The notes beneath the pieces were generated by a model, which searched no databases, had not been told where the DNA came from, and worked only from the letters and a program-made list of their open reading frames with translations. Positions 34,274-43,672 of a stretch of DNA of 64,000 nt are shown here, one piece after another. The stretch's first letter is position 1. Each line of letters begins with the position of its first letter. The stretch is from Sesamum alatum (taxonomy: Eukaryota > Streptophyta > Magnoliopsida > Lamiales > Pedaliaceae). A program made the position numbers and the translations under genes. The stretch lies in the NCBI GenBank assembly GCA_034509735.1, contig JACGWO010000006.1, forward strand, positions 8,447,001 through 8,511,000, given 5' to 3'.

Positions 34274-35349
34274 GGGCAAAATGTTTTTTTAGTCCCGTTA
34301 AAAAGGATCATTATTGATTTTAATCCCACAATTTTTATAGGTGTCGCTTTTAGTCCCGTTAAATCCAAAAATAAGTCTTTTCAGTCCCAAAATGGCATGT
34401 GCAGTGTGCACTACACATGCCATTTTGAAATCGAAAAGGCTTGTTTTTTAGTTTAACAAGACTAGAAGGGACACCTGCAAGAATTGTGAGACTAAAATCG
34501 ATAATGGCCCTTTTTAACGGGAGTAAAAAAACATTTTACCCTTTATTTATTTAATGGAGTGAGGTTTAAAGATAATAAATGGTAGGAAAAGTGAAGGAGG
34601 GGCATTCCGTCAAGATTGATCACATCATATTTTAAAAATGAATATTTTCTTATTAACAGATTATGTGCATTTTACAAAAAATTTTGAGGATTACCTTAAT
34701 TTCAACATTTACTATACATATTAAACAACAAATCAATTTTTTTTTAAATAATAAAAAAATTCAAAACTTTTGTCAAAATTGATTCATTGGGGTCAAAGAC
34801 CCCCATAATATTATCTATACAATACTTTAAAGTATTACATTAGGTAGACAAAATATGAATTGACTAAAATACCATTAGTTATTATTGTTTTATTTACAAA
34901 CTAATTATTTATTTAATTATATACAGTAAAATAAATTTATTTTATTATTTTTTGATTAGTTAGGTATTTTATTTATCGGGGAAAATGTTTTTTTAGTCCC
35001 GTCCCGTTAAAAAGGGCCATTATCGATTTTAATCCCACAATTCTTGCAGGTGTCGCTTTTAGTCCCGTTAAACCCAAAGACAAGCCTTTTCAGTCCCAAA
35101 ATGGCATGTGCAGTGCACATGACAGACTGACGCTGTTAGCCGCCCTTAACGTTCGTTAACGAGCATGACGCCATTAGTTGCCCTTAACGTCCGTTAACGG
35201 GCGTTAAGTCATGGGCATTGCACATGCCATTTTTGGACTGAAAATGCTTGTTTTTGGGTTTAACGGAACTAAAAGCGTCACCTGCATGAATTGTGGGACT
35301 AAAAACTGATAATGACCCTTTTTAACGGGACTAAAAAAGTATTTTACCC
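34274..35349. mobile_element. Composite of two complete related MITEs with one outer target duplication
   Basis: Unit 1 at 34274-34541 (ends GGGCAAAATGTTTTTTTAG and, inverted, GGGTAAAATGTTTTTTTAC). Unit 2 at 34978-35349 (ends GGGGAAAATGTTTTTTTAG and, inverted, GGGTAAAATACTTTTTTAG). Both are near-perfect palindromes. The outer flanks share ATCCATGGTA exactly (34264-34273 and 35350-35359). The inner flanks share TTTATTTAT (34542-34550 and 34968-34976). Neither unit alone has matching flanks. The intervening 34551-34967 is AT-rich with no gene. Unit 2 has an enlarged centre with repeated CGTTAACG motifs. Confidence 0.75.
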
Positions 35350-36624
35350 ATCCATGGTAAGATCCTATAATTGATCAAAGCATATTTAATACGCCCATAA
35401 TTAAATTTTTTGTTATACTTATTTAATTAAATAAAGTGAATAAAGATAAAATGAATAACTAATTAAATTAGATAAATGAATTCATATAAAATGTGCCGGC
35501 ATGCATAAAAAAATATTGGTAGTAAATAGACTTTGGTCTACACACACTTTCCCTATCAAAACGGTAATTACTATAATTAACCCACCCACTTAATAGTATA
35601 ATTATGATTGACTACGGTTTAAGGAAACAATTACAAATCAATATTATCTACTACAATCGAAGAAAATCAATACGAAAACTTAAATTTTATCATAATTAAT
35701 AATATTTTTCATGATTTTAGCCATATATGGGCAAATGTTTGTTATGATCTTTAGTTATGGCATTAATTTTCTGTAGAAATAATCGTTCTCTATTCTAAGT
35801 AATCAGTATTTGTTACTATTTTCTATTTTGACCATAACAATTAATTTATAATCGAAAGTGATCATTTCTGATTTTACTGATTTAAGGAGAATTTTCTGCA
35901 GGTTTTCATCCCAAACTTGTATAGCTATTAGAACTGAACTCCACTACACCGGAAGCCTGCAAATGGCTTTTAATTAAGGCTAAACTTCAAATTGCCCTGT
36001 GTTTTTTTGAAATTGTTAAAAAATCTCTTATGTTTTAAAAATAGGTTAAAATCTCCTCTTTGTTATAATAAATGGAAGGTGGGATGCATGTGGGGATGGT
36101 GCGTTTGGTCATGACTTTTGCGTGTTTTGCTCCTTTTTTTTGCCCTTAATTGACAAAAATGCCACTATATTGTGTTTAAAATCACCATGATCAAATTTAA
36201 TTATTTTAACCTTATTTTTAGTGATTTTTATTATACTTCATCCCTCCTAAAAAAATAAATAATTGTATTCTTAAGTACATCTATTTAAATATCAAATACA
36301 AAAATATTCTATAATTTTTATATAAATAATATTTAATTTAAATAAATATTATAAGTATTCCAAACTAAAATTTAATACTTTTATTTAATTATTTTTAAGT
36401 TTCAAAAAATTAAATTAGTTTTGTATTTTTTAAAAACTTAATAAAATTTAATTTATTTATTTTTCTTTTCCAATTTCGGGAAGGCGGTCACCGTCGCCAC
36501 TTTTGCCCTAGGCGACAGCCGCATCGCCCAGACTAGATTCGGGCAATGATCGCGCTGCCTAGGGGCAATCGCACCCCGTTGCCCAGATCTGCTCTTGGCG
36601 ACCATGGTGGCGGTTGCCCAGATT

Positions 36625-36646
36625 GGGGGGGGGGGGGGGGGGGGGG
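36625..36646. repeat. Poly-G run (22 G)
   Basis: Uninterrupted G22 inside the GC-rich interior of the large MITE-like element in the OMT intron. Such runs can form G-quadruplexes and are error-prone in sequencing. Confidence 0.9.
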
Positions 36647-36937
36647 CGACGGTGAAGCATCTCCTCTCTTTTGCTGGGCGACGGGGGAAGGGAGGGTGGC
36701 GCGAGAAGGTGTGGGGTGTGGTGGCGGAGGGCGGGGGTGGGGGGTGTGGGGGAGAAGGGGGTTGATTTTATTTAATTTATTTTCTTAAAATAATAAATTT
36801 TAAAATATATATTTAAAATTAATTAAATTTAAATCCTTGATTTTTTATAATTCACGTTGTTACCTATGATTAACTGAAAGGGAAGATTGAGCTACATTTA
36901 ATAAAACAGAACAGAGTTTTAGCCTATTTTTAAAATA

Positions 36938-37390
36938 GACTTAAATGCATTTTTGGTCTCGTAACTTAGGCTATTTGGCGTTTTCGTCCTTTACATTTCT
37001 AGGGTAGCATTTTGGTCCTTCATCTTTTTAATTTTCATGATTTTCATCCTTTTTTCGTCAGAGTTCACCATTATCGCCGAAAAAATGCATGTGCCTCTCA
37101 CGTGATATTTTTAAATTGGGGCTTTTGTTCCTATTGACCCATTTCTGCCAATATTGTTGTCCTTTAACTTTTTAGAGTAGCATTTTAGTCCTGTATTTTT
37201 TGAATTTTCACGATTTCAATCCTTTTTTCGCCGGAGTTCACCCTTCTCGCTGGTGGAGGTGAACTCCGGCGAACAAAAGGACTGAAATCACGAAAATTAA
37301 AAAGATGCAGAACCAAAATACTAACCTATAAAATTAAAGGACGAAAACGCCAAATAACCTAAATTACTGGAATAAAAATGCATTTAACCC
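36938..37390. mobile_element. MITE, 453 bp, nested in the larger intron element
   Basis: Ends GACTTAAATGCATTTTTGG and, inverted, GGGTTAAATGCATTTTTATT. Exact 9-bp duplication TTTAAAATA (36929-36937 and 37391-37399). The interior has inverted GGAGTTCACC arms. Confidence 0.85.
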
Positions 37391-37467
37391 TTTAAAATAT
37401 AGGGGGATTTTAAGTTGAGTTTTTAAAACACAAGGGTTTTCATACCTTTAAACCCTTAAATAATTTC

Positions 37468-37921
37468 AGCTTGGCAACATTTTGAGGGGGAATTATAACT
37501 ACCTTTGAGGGAAAAAAATAAATCTTGAAGAAAATTAGGGTAAGGAAAGGCGGATTTCTCTCTTCTCTTGTGGGAAGGGTTGGATTCGATTTTCATGAGA
37601 GAGGAGAGGAAGCCCTCTTTTCTAATTGCCCTAATTTCTTTCAAAATTCATTTTTTTTTTCCTCAAAGGCTAGTTATATTTCTTCCCACCCCCTAAAGTG
37701 TTGCTAACTTGAAAAAATGCCAATTTTCCATCCAATCAAAATACTTAACGACAACATGCTGGGCATGTGCCCTATGCTATTGATTACAGATGAAAAAGTC
37801 GATGAGGATTAAACGTGCGAATTTTTATAAGTTATTGGATTAAAAGTGCTAATCCCATAATGAATGAGACCAAAAAGTTAAACGGGCTTAACTTATAGAA
37901 CCAAAAATATTATTTTTTCTA
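37468..37921. mobile_element. Truncated Mutator-like MITE in OMT intron
   Basis: The right half ends with inverted AATATTATTTTTTCTATTC-type terminus and contains CTACCTTTGAGGGAAAAA plus its inverted partner, as in 60010-60610 and 26648-27390. The left outer arm is missing. Confidence 0.55.
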
Positions 37922-38159
37922 TTCAATAATATAAAGTAGATCTATCATAATAAAAAAAAAAAAAAAACAGTAGTGTTTACAAATTAGTTTCACCTTTTCA
38001 ATTTTTATCAAAACCTGTATATCTAATCAAACATCTATTGATCCCCCGCCCTTTGATACAGTACAAGATCAGCATAAACAACTTACACATATTATCAAAA
38101 AACATGAAACAAATATTGGAAGAAACGAATAATATAAATTGTATAGGATCATAAATATA

Positions 38160-38397
38160 GGATTTAATACAATTTATCTCCCTGTGATATTATAAATAAG
38201 AAAATTACTCCCCCATGAAAATAAAATAGCAATTTACCTCATCCTGTCTAGGGAGGTAAATGCTCCATTTTAGAAAACACGGGGAGGTTAATTGATTCAT
38301 TTAAAAAACATAGGGAGATAAATTGCTATTTTATTTTTCATAAGAGGATAATTTGCTCATTTACAATATCATATGGGTGTTGCTTGCATTTTTTCAG
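38160..38397. mobile_element. MITE, 238 bp, next to OMT splice acceptor
   Basis: Ends GGATTTAATACAATTTATC and, inverted, TGAAAAAATGCAAGCAACAC. Exact 9-bp duplication ATAAATATA (38151-38159 and 38398-38406). Sister of 33788-34054. The right target copy ends 29 bp before the acceptor AG, so the insertion sits at or beside the branch-point zone. Confidence 0.85.
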
Positions 38398-38435
38398 ATA
38401 AATATATATGTTGATTAATCATTTCATATCGACAG

Positions 38436-38726
38436 TGGCTACTTCATGATTGGAGCGATGAGGAAAGCGTTCAGATACTAAAGAAATGTAAAGAAGCAAT
38501 AACAAGCAATGGAAAGAAAGGGAAAGTGATAATCATCGAAATGGTGGTAGATAACAATGAATCACTTGAAACTCAACTCCTCCTTGACATGCTTATGATG
38601 ACTTTGGCAAGAGGAAGAGAAAGAAAAGAAAAGGAATGGGCAAAACTCTTCTCTGATGCTGGCTTTAGTGGTTATATGATTTATCCTCTTTTGGGATTGA
38701 GATCTATCATCGAGGTATATACTTGA
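38436..38726 (+). CDS. OMT exon 2
   Basis: Open from the acceptor CGACAG to TGA at 38724-38726. It encodes WLLHDWSDEESVQILKKCKE (catalytic His fourth residue), GKKGKVIIIEMVVDNNESLE, LDMLMMTLARGRERKEKEW and the conserved OMT C-terminus ending LRSIIEVYT. No internal stops. The acidic residues expected to assist the catalytic His are present in the EMVVDNNE and GRERKEKEW segments. Confidence 0.9.
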   Translation, partial: WLLHDWSDEESVQILKKCKEAITSNGKKGKVIIIEMVVDNNESLETQLLLDMLMMTLARGRERKEKEWAKLFSDAGFSGYMIYPLLGLRSIIEVYT

Positions 38727-38767
38727 TTTTATATTTTGCACGAAAAATGCCATATTGAAATTATATG

Positions 38768-39072
38768 GGCGATATTGTACGTTTAGTCTTATGAAATAGG
38801 GGGTTCAATACTTTGAGTTTTTTAATTTACGAGATTTTTAAAATGATCTCAAATTAGAAAAACTCGACCTATTTAGTTCTATACTTTATGAAATTTTCAA
38901 AATGGTCCTAAAATTAGGAAACTCGACAGATCTAGTCCCATTTATCCTGTAAAGCATAAAGACTAAATGTGTCGAATTTTTACAATTTTTAGACCATTTT
39001 GGACATTTTGAAAAATAGAGGACTAAATGTATTGAACTTTTTATTTTATGGGATTAAAAGTGTAATTTTACC
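38768..39072. mobile_element. MITE, 305 bp, just 3' of OMT
   Basis: Starts GGCGATATTGTACGTTTAG and ends, inverted, GGTAAAATTACACTTTTAATC. Exact 9-bp duplication AATTATATG (38759-38767 and 39073-39081). It begins 41 bp after the OMT stop, inside or at the edge of the expected 3' UTR. Confidence 0.82.
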
Positions 39073-39600
39073 AATTATATGAGATATAGATGGACTTTTA
39101 CTTCTATGAGCCAATTGTGTTTTGTTTTGTTTTATTTACAGTTTGATTGTTGTAACTAAATTATGTTGTGTAAACAATTACAGATATTAATAAAGCATCC
39201 TATTACAAGAACAACGAATGCATGTAATTTACCGGGCATAAAGTGTGTGAACCTCCTCCTATTGAAAAATAGTCAATATGTATATTCTAAATATATGAGA
39301 AATTATATTTTGAGAAAAAAATGAATAAAATTACATGTTTAGCCCACATGAGGGGGTGTCAATAGTTTTCGTCATCTGATTTACGTGAATTTTAAAATGG
39401 TCCGAACATTGTATTTTTCTAACACATTTAGTCGCACGCCCCAACAATGGGTGGCTGAGGCTTATTCGTACCACCATTTCTTCGGGTGATGTGCCACAGT
39501 TAGAAAATTAACGTGAAAACAAAAAATTGATCATAGTTAATCAATGTTTTCCGTAATTTCAGCTCTATATGGAAAAAATTATTTGTTATGTTTTTATTTA
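39073..39600. other. Spacer with MITE relics
   Basis: 39340-39450 looks like one arm of a MITE of the 38768-39072 type. 39510-39600 is the left part of a CACTA-type MITE relic that continues at 40178-40290. Confidence 0.4.
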
Positions 39601-40177
39601 GGGTTAATTGCAATATTCGTCCAGTAGTTATAGGCTCCTGACTTTTGTCCTTTAAATATCTAGGGTAGCAAAATGGTCATCTATCTTATCAATTTTTGCA
39701 AATTTGGTTCTTTGGTCTTCGGATTTTTACAATGTCGTCAGAAGAGTGGCACATGCCTCTCACGTGAGGGTTTTTTCTGTTATTGGTTAATATTTTCCAA
39801 CGTGGTAACTGAAATAAATTTAGGGAGAAAAAAAAAAAAAACTTACCGACGCGACTAAAATAGCCACGTTGGTAAGTCATCCACTTTCAACTAAGCAGCA
39901 TGACGTGGCTATTTAGCCACGTCGGTAAGTTTTTTTTTTTATGAATTTACTTCAGGTGCCACGTTGTAAAATATCAACCAAAGCAAAAGAAGCCCCAATT
40001 TTTATCCATCACGTGAGAGGCGTGTGCCACTCTTTCGACAACTTTGTAGAAATCCGGCCACCGGTGGACTAAATTCATAAAAATTGAAAAGACAGAGGAT
40101 CATTTTGCTACCCTAGATACTTAAATGACTATAATACCAGAAGCCTATAGCTACAGGACGAAAATTGCAATTAACTC
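39601..40177. mobile_element. MITE, 577 bp
   Basis: Ends GGGTTAATTGCAATATTCG and, inverted, GAGTTAATTGCAATTTTCG. Exact flanks TTTTTATTTA (39591-39600 and 40178-40187). Contains internal inverted GCCACGT repeats around a CACGTGAG motif. Inserted in an older CACTA-type MITE relic. Confidence 0.85.
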
Positions 40178-40290
40178 TTTTTATTTATGTCTAATATTTT
40201 TGTATTGCCTACAAAACAACTACTTATAGTCCTTGTGTAGTTGTGGTTAATTAGTATTTGCTACTATTTATACTTTTTACCATAATAATT

Positions 40291-40883
40291 TGATGTGAGC
40301 AAAAAATTCTCATTTAGTAAAGCCCAACTTAAGATCTTTGGGTTTTGATTTGGCCATCTCCGGAATGAGGATCTGCAAAAAAAATTGTTACCACTCTGAC
40401 GCACAATCCAATGCATAATTGAGAAAATAATCCGAAATAATAATAAAGCAGTCAGACAATAGCAGATTGTTGAGTGTTAAGGTTTCACAAGTGTGTGTAA
40501 TTGACGGTTACCCCTTTGAAGTGGGAGGATTTCAATATTTATAGATAACCTCCTCTAGCTGTTAAAAGGATCCTGAACCTCCATAGGTTCAACGGAGTAG
40601 CTTATGAAGGAATTGGTATAGGCCTGAGATATTAAATGAGCAACGAAAATGATAAATAAAATATTAAACGGGGATCGTATCCCATATTAACCTGACTATT
40701 CGTGCAGTTGCACACCAATTAATGATGCAAGTCAAAGGGTAAATACATCTTTGATAATAGTGGAATGTCCTACATTCAAAAGCTCTCATCCAACAATTGT
40801 TTATTGTTTTGTCCACACAAGAGCAAAACAATGCTCTCTCTAGAAATCTTTGTAAACTCTCAGGCATAACACTAGTCTTACGC
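40291..40883 (-). mobile_element. Gypsy-type solo LTR
   Basis: Minus-strand LTR end GCTCACATCA matches the end of the Gypsy LTR at 1056. It has a TATAAATAT box near 40541-40533 and an R-region motif GGTAACAATTTTTTTTGCAG. TAATT on both sides (40286-40290 and 40884-40888) is a plausible 5-bp duplication, but then the minus-strand start is GCGTAAG rather than TG; TGTTATGCC at 40871 is the alternative start. No internal retrotransposon sequence. Confidence 0.55.
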
Positions 40884-41030
40884 TAATTAATCTTTAAATT
40901 ATGAATTGTAATGATGAATGTGGACTAATAAAAATTGTGAGTAGATGCCAGTAGTAACTAATACTGGCCAAGTTTAATCAAACTAAGAGGGTGATTGGCT
41001 GAGTTAATAAATTTTTTCAAGATCATATAA

Positions 41031-41341
41031 CACTAGAAATAAATAATAATATCGGTTACAATTATGACTAAAAATCACGATAAATAATTATTATTAACCA
41101 CGATTAAATAAAATTGCTGCTAAAAACTATTTTTTCCACCATAAAAAATTATTTTCCATAGCCATGTTAAAAATATTGCTAGAGCCGTGTTAAAAATATA
41201 GGCCATGGCTTCTATCCATGATAAATGTTTTAGTCCCCCTTGCAAAACCACAGTTAACAACCGTTGTATGATCGTCGTCAATGACTATTTATTATTAACC
41301 ATAATAATTAATCATAATTAAATATTATATTTCTTGTAGTG
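41031..41341. mobile_element. CACTA-type MITE, 311 bp
   Basis: Left end CACTAGAAATAAATAATAAT, right end inverted CACTACAAGAAATATAATA; flanked by TAA on both sides (41028-41030 and 41342-41344), the 3-bp duplication of CACTA elements. No coding capacity. Related decayed copies are seen near 35640-35880, 39510-40290 and 51060-51300. Confidence 0.7.
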
Positions 41342-41751
41342 TAAACATATGTATGTTTGAGATCTTATAACTCTATTGAATTACTCAGTAGATTTTTTTT
41401 AATAATTTTATAAGATCCCAAAATAAATTGCATGTTTTAAAACCTTATAAGCGTTTTAAAAGAAAATAATTTCAATCTATCTTTTTTTACAAGATCTTTT
41501 AAATTTTGACATCTTAAGACCAAAACACCCACTATTGTGGTAGTATTTACTTTTACTTTTTATATAGTTGATTTTTTTTTACTCAAGTAAAAATATTTGT
41601 TAAATAATTTTAAATTCTAGCAGTTTGCTGACATTTTTTTTTATTATCAGTATTATAATATAAGAATCTTAATTATATCAAACACCCTAACATCCCCTAA
41701 GTTCTAACATTTTATATATGGAAACACTTTAAAAACTTTACTTTTAAAATA

Positions 41752-42174
41752 GGGATAATTACACTCCTCTCCCATAAGGTTGGGTGTAATTACACGTAGA
41801 CTCACTGTGGTTTGAAAAATTATACTTAGTACCCTTAGTTATAAAAGATATTAAGACCCCCTAACAAAAGTAATAAATTTACCTTTGTACCCATAATAAG
41901 TGGCTAAAAAATTAAAAAGAAACATAAAAAATTAAAAACTAAAAATACAAAATTGCCCAATATGTATAGAAATGAATTGAAATGAACAGATGCCTTAGAC
42001 TAAAAAGACAAAACTATAGGGAATATTTTTTGCTATTATTAAAATATCATAAGGGATGTAAATACTATATTTATTTTTATCACAGTGATATTAAGTTATC
42101 ATAATATGTCTTCTAGAATATTTAGTTAAATTACATAATATAGTATGTATATATATATAGTTTTATAGTGTATA
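41752..42174. mobile_element. Left half of a MITE split by CACTA 2
   Basis: Starts GGGATAATTACACTCCTC; the other half, 50030-50451, ends with the inverted GGGATAATTACACTTTTC. Outer flanks share TTAAAATA (41744-41751 and 50452-50459). The arms are diverged but align over roughly 100 bp. Confidence 0.6.
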
Positions 42175-42850
42175 CACTACAAAAAAAATGCGGTCATTGG
42201 ATGGTTTAACATGACCGTTCCAAACCCGTTCCAAATAGGAACAATAACTGGACCTGTTGTGGAACGGTAACTCGTTGCTGACGTCACTTTCGTATTAATC
42301 AGAGTTAGAACGTGTAGGAACAGCCTCACCGTTCCTATTTGTGTGCCAACTTATGTGTGTCAATATGTAAACTCATTATCGTTCCAAAAAGGGACCGGAT
42401 ATAGTTTTGTATTCCATTTGGAACACATATGTGGAAATTGAAATGGTTGTTTGACCAGGAAAGGGCCCGCTCCTAGACGTGTTCCAAATCTCGGGTCGAT
42501 TTGGAGCGCTTGGGCTATCGTTCCAACATGTAGTGCTAAATGAGACCCTTTTACGCCTTGATTGAACAATGTAATGCAATGACTGTTCCAAATTGTGGGT
42601 ATTTAGGAAATCAAGGGTGGTTGCAAAAACCGTTCCCAAATGTGCTATTATTAGGAATGGTCCTTTTACATAAATGATTATGTGTACCGATGACCGTTCC
42701 AAATATGCACAAACGGCTATATTACAATGGTAACTTTACCGTTCTTATGTCCGTGCTAGAGACCGTTCCTAATGATGGAGCAACGGTTATATTTCAACAG
42801 CTAGTTTTGTGTGCCGAATAATATTCCAATGTCCGTTCCAATATTTTTCT
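42175..42850 (+). repeat. 5' subterminal repeats of CACTA 2
   Basis: Around a dozen copies of GACCGTTCCAAA, CGTTCCTA or their inverted forms, spaced through the first 0.7 kb, followed by TATATATATG near 42848 that may serve as the TNP2 TATA box. Confidence 0.8.
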
Positions 42851-43098
42851 ATATATATGTCCCCCTTCATTTTAATTGTTCTTATAATTACTCTCCAACT
42901 CATTTGTTCTAACTCCTTCTCTTGATTCTTTATACGTAAAATCGAAAATATCAACTATCTGCGTGAAATTTGCATTGATCTTGAAAGGTGTTTTGCTCAG
43001 GTAAGAAGTTGAAATTCTTGAATGGTTAATTATATATAAATAATTTGTTCTGGTCATTTAATTACTGTTGTGAATTTCTTGTGTACGTAGGACCAATC

Positions 43099-43672
43099 AT
43101 GTTAAGACAGTTGATGAGATGGATGTATGATCTGGACGTGTTGGGTGTGACGCTGGAGTTTGAGGATGGTGTTACAACATTTTTAGAATGGGCTCAGTCT
43201 CAGCGTGTATATATGGAACGGGAGAAGATTAGGTGTCCCTGCCGAAAGTGCAAAAACGAACAGTTCAAAATACCGGACGAGGTAAATTTCGACTTGTGTA
43301 TGAAAGGGTTTATGCCGGAGTATTATAATTGAACTTCGCATGGTGAGGAGAGGATGCAGGAATACTTTGAAGCATTGACAGCGCGCCCTGTGCAGCAGCA
43401 ACAAACGCCACCCGTACAGGAGGAGGTAGTTCGCATTGGGGTAATGCGGCTCAGATGGATTGAGCGCAAAGGATGGTATTCAATGCCGTCGGGTCGTCTT
43501 TCTGGTCTTCGTATAACCAGGAGGGACCGGCTGACGATGGTACTCGGTATTGTCCTTCTGATGTGGGTCCTAGTTCATATTATAATTCGGGGCCCTATGA
43601 TTATGTGACTGGCTTGACAGACCGTTTTTTTGATGTAGTTCATACTGCGGACCAACCGTTGTGGAACGCCAT
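43099..43672 (+). pseudogene. CACTA 2 TNP2, N-terminal part
   Basis: Transpos_assoc domain of TNP2. The ATG at 43099 follows a likely leader intron (CAG|GTAAGAAG to TACGTAG|G). It reads MLRQLMRWMYDLDVLGVTLE, then the zinc-binding-like IRCPCRKCKN and KIPDEVNFDLCMKGFMPEYY. The next codon is TGA (43330-43332) where Trp is usual before TSHGEE. The frame then shifts and continues SSFWSSYNQEGPADDG and GPYDYVTGLTDRFFDVVHTA up to the solo LTR at 43673. The homologous N-terminus in CACTA 1 lies at 19847 leftward. Confidence 0.85.

Larger units (their letters stand above)
35977..37455. mobile_element. Large MITE-like element with GC-rich interior, interrupted by another MITE
   Basis: Inverted arms match: left TTTAAAAATAGGTTAAAATC (36032 region) and right GTTTTAGCCTATTTTTAAAA inverted. 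The right arm is split at 36938-37390 by a smaller MITE. Ends are about AGGCTAAACTTCAAATTGCC and GGGTTTAAAGGTATGAAAAC inverted; no clear target duplication. The interior 36471-36765 is GC-rich, with GGCGAC/GTCGCC motifs and a run of 22 G (36625-36646). The layout resembles 3511-4683. Confidence 0.55.
33345..38435 (+). other. OMT intron, 5.1 kb, filled with MITEs
   Basis: Donor GTAAGC and acceptor CGACAG. It contains at least six MITE-type insertions listed separately. In many plant OMT genes this single intron is much shorter, so growth by insertion is likely. The stretch 33493-33777 is a decayed Mutator-type MITE relic (CACGTGA and its inverted partner). The region 35640-35880 is a relic of the CACTA-type MITE family also seen at 39510-40290 and 51060-51300. 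Confidence 0.75.
32564..38726 (+). pseudogene. Plant class II O-methyltransferase, two exons, one-base frameshift
   Basis: S-adenosyl-methionine-dependent O-methyltransferase (cytosolic; methylates hydroxyls of flavonoid, phenylpropanoid or alkaloid-type acceptors). Exon 1 (32564-33344) and exon 2 (38436-38726) would give about 356 residues, the usual family length. The N-terminal dimerisation part begins MEMVNQKQSLELVEAEAHIW and includes SLKCATELGIPDVIHKHG and YRLMRILVHSGFF. The SAM site VVDVGGGTGTLAKAIAEAFP is near residue 199. The catalytic His is in WLLHDWSDE near residue 264, and the end is FSDAGFSGYMIYPLLGLRSI then IEVYT. A run of seven A (32823-32829), where six would keep frame, shifts the reading and ends it at 32842. 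Everything else looks functional, so this is a recent pseudogene, a null allele, or a sequencing error. Substrate cannot be told from sequence. Confidence 0.88.

Noticed and set aside
32564..38726. OMT as part of a biosynthetic gene cluster
   Set aside because: No other metabolic gene is present in the 64 kb; all neighbours are transposons.
42175..42850. CRISPR-like array (regular short repeats)
   Set aside because: The repeats are degenerate, irregularly spaced and occur in both orientations; they are CACTA subterminal repeats in a eukaryotic genome.
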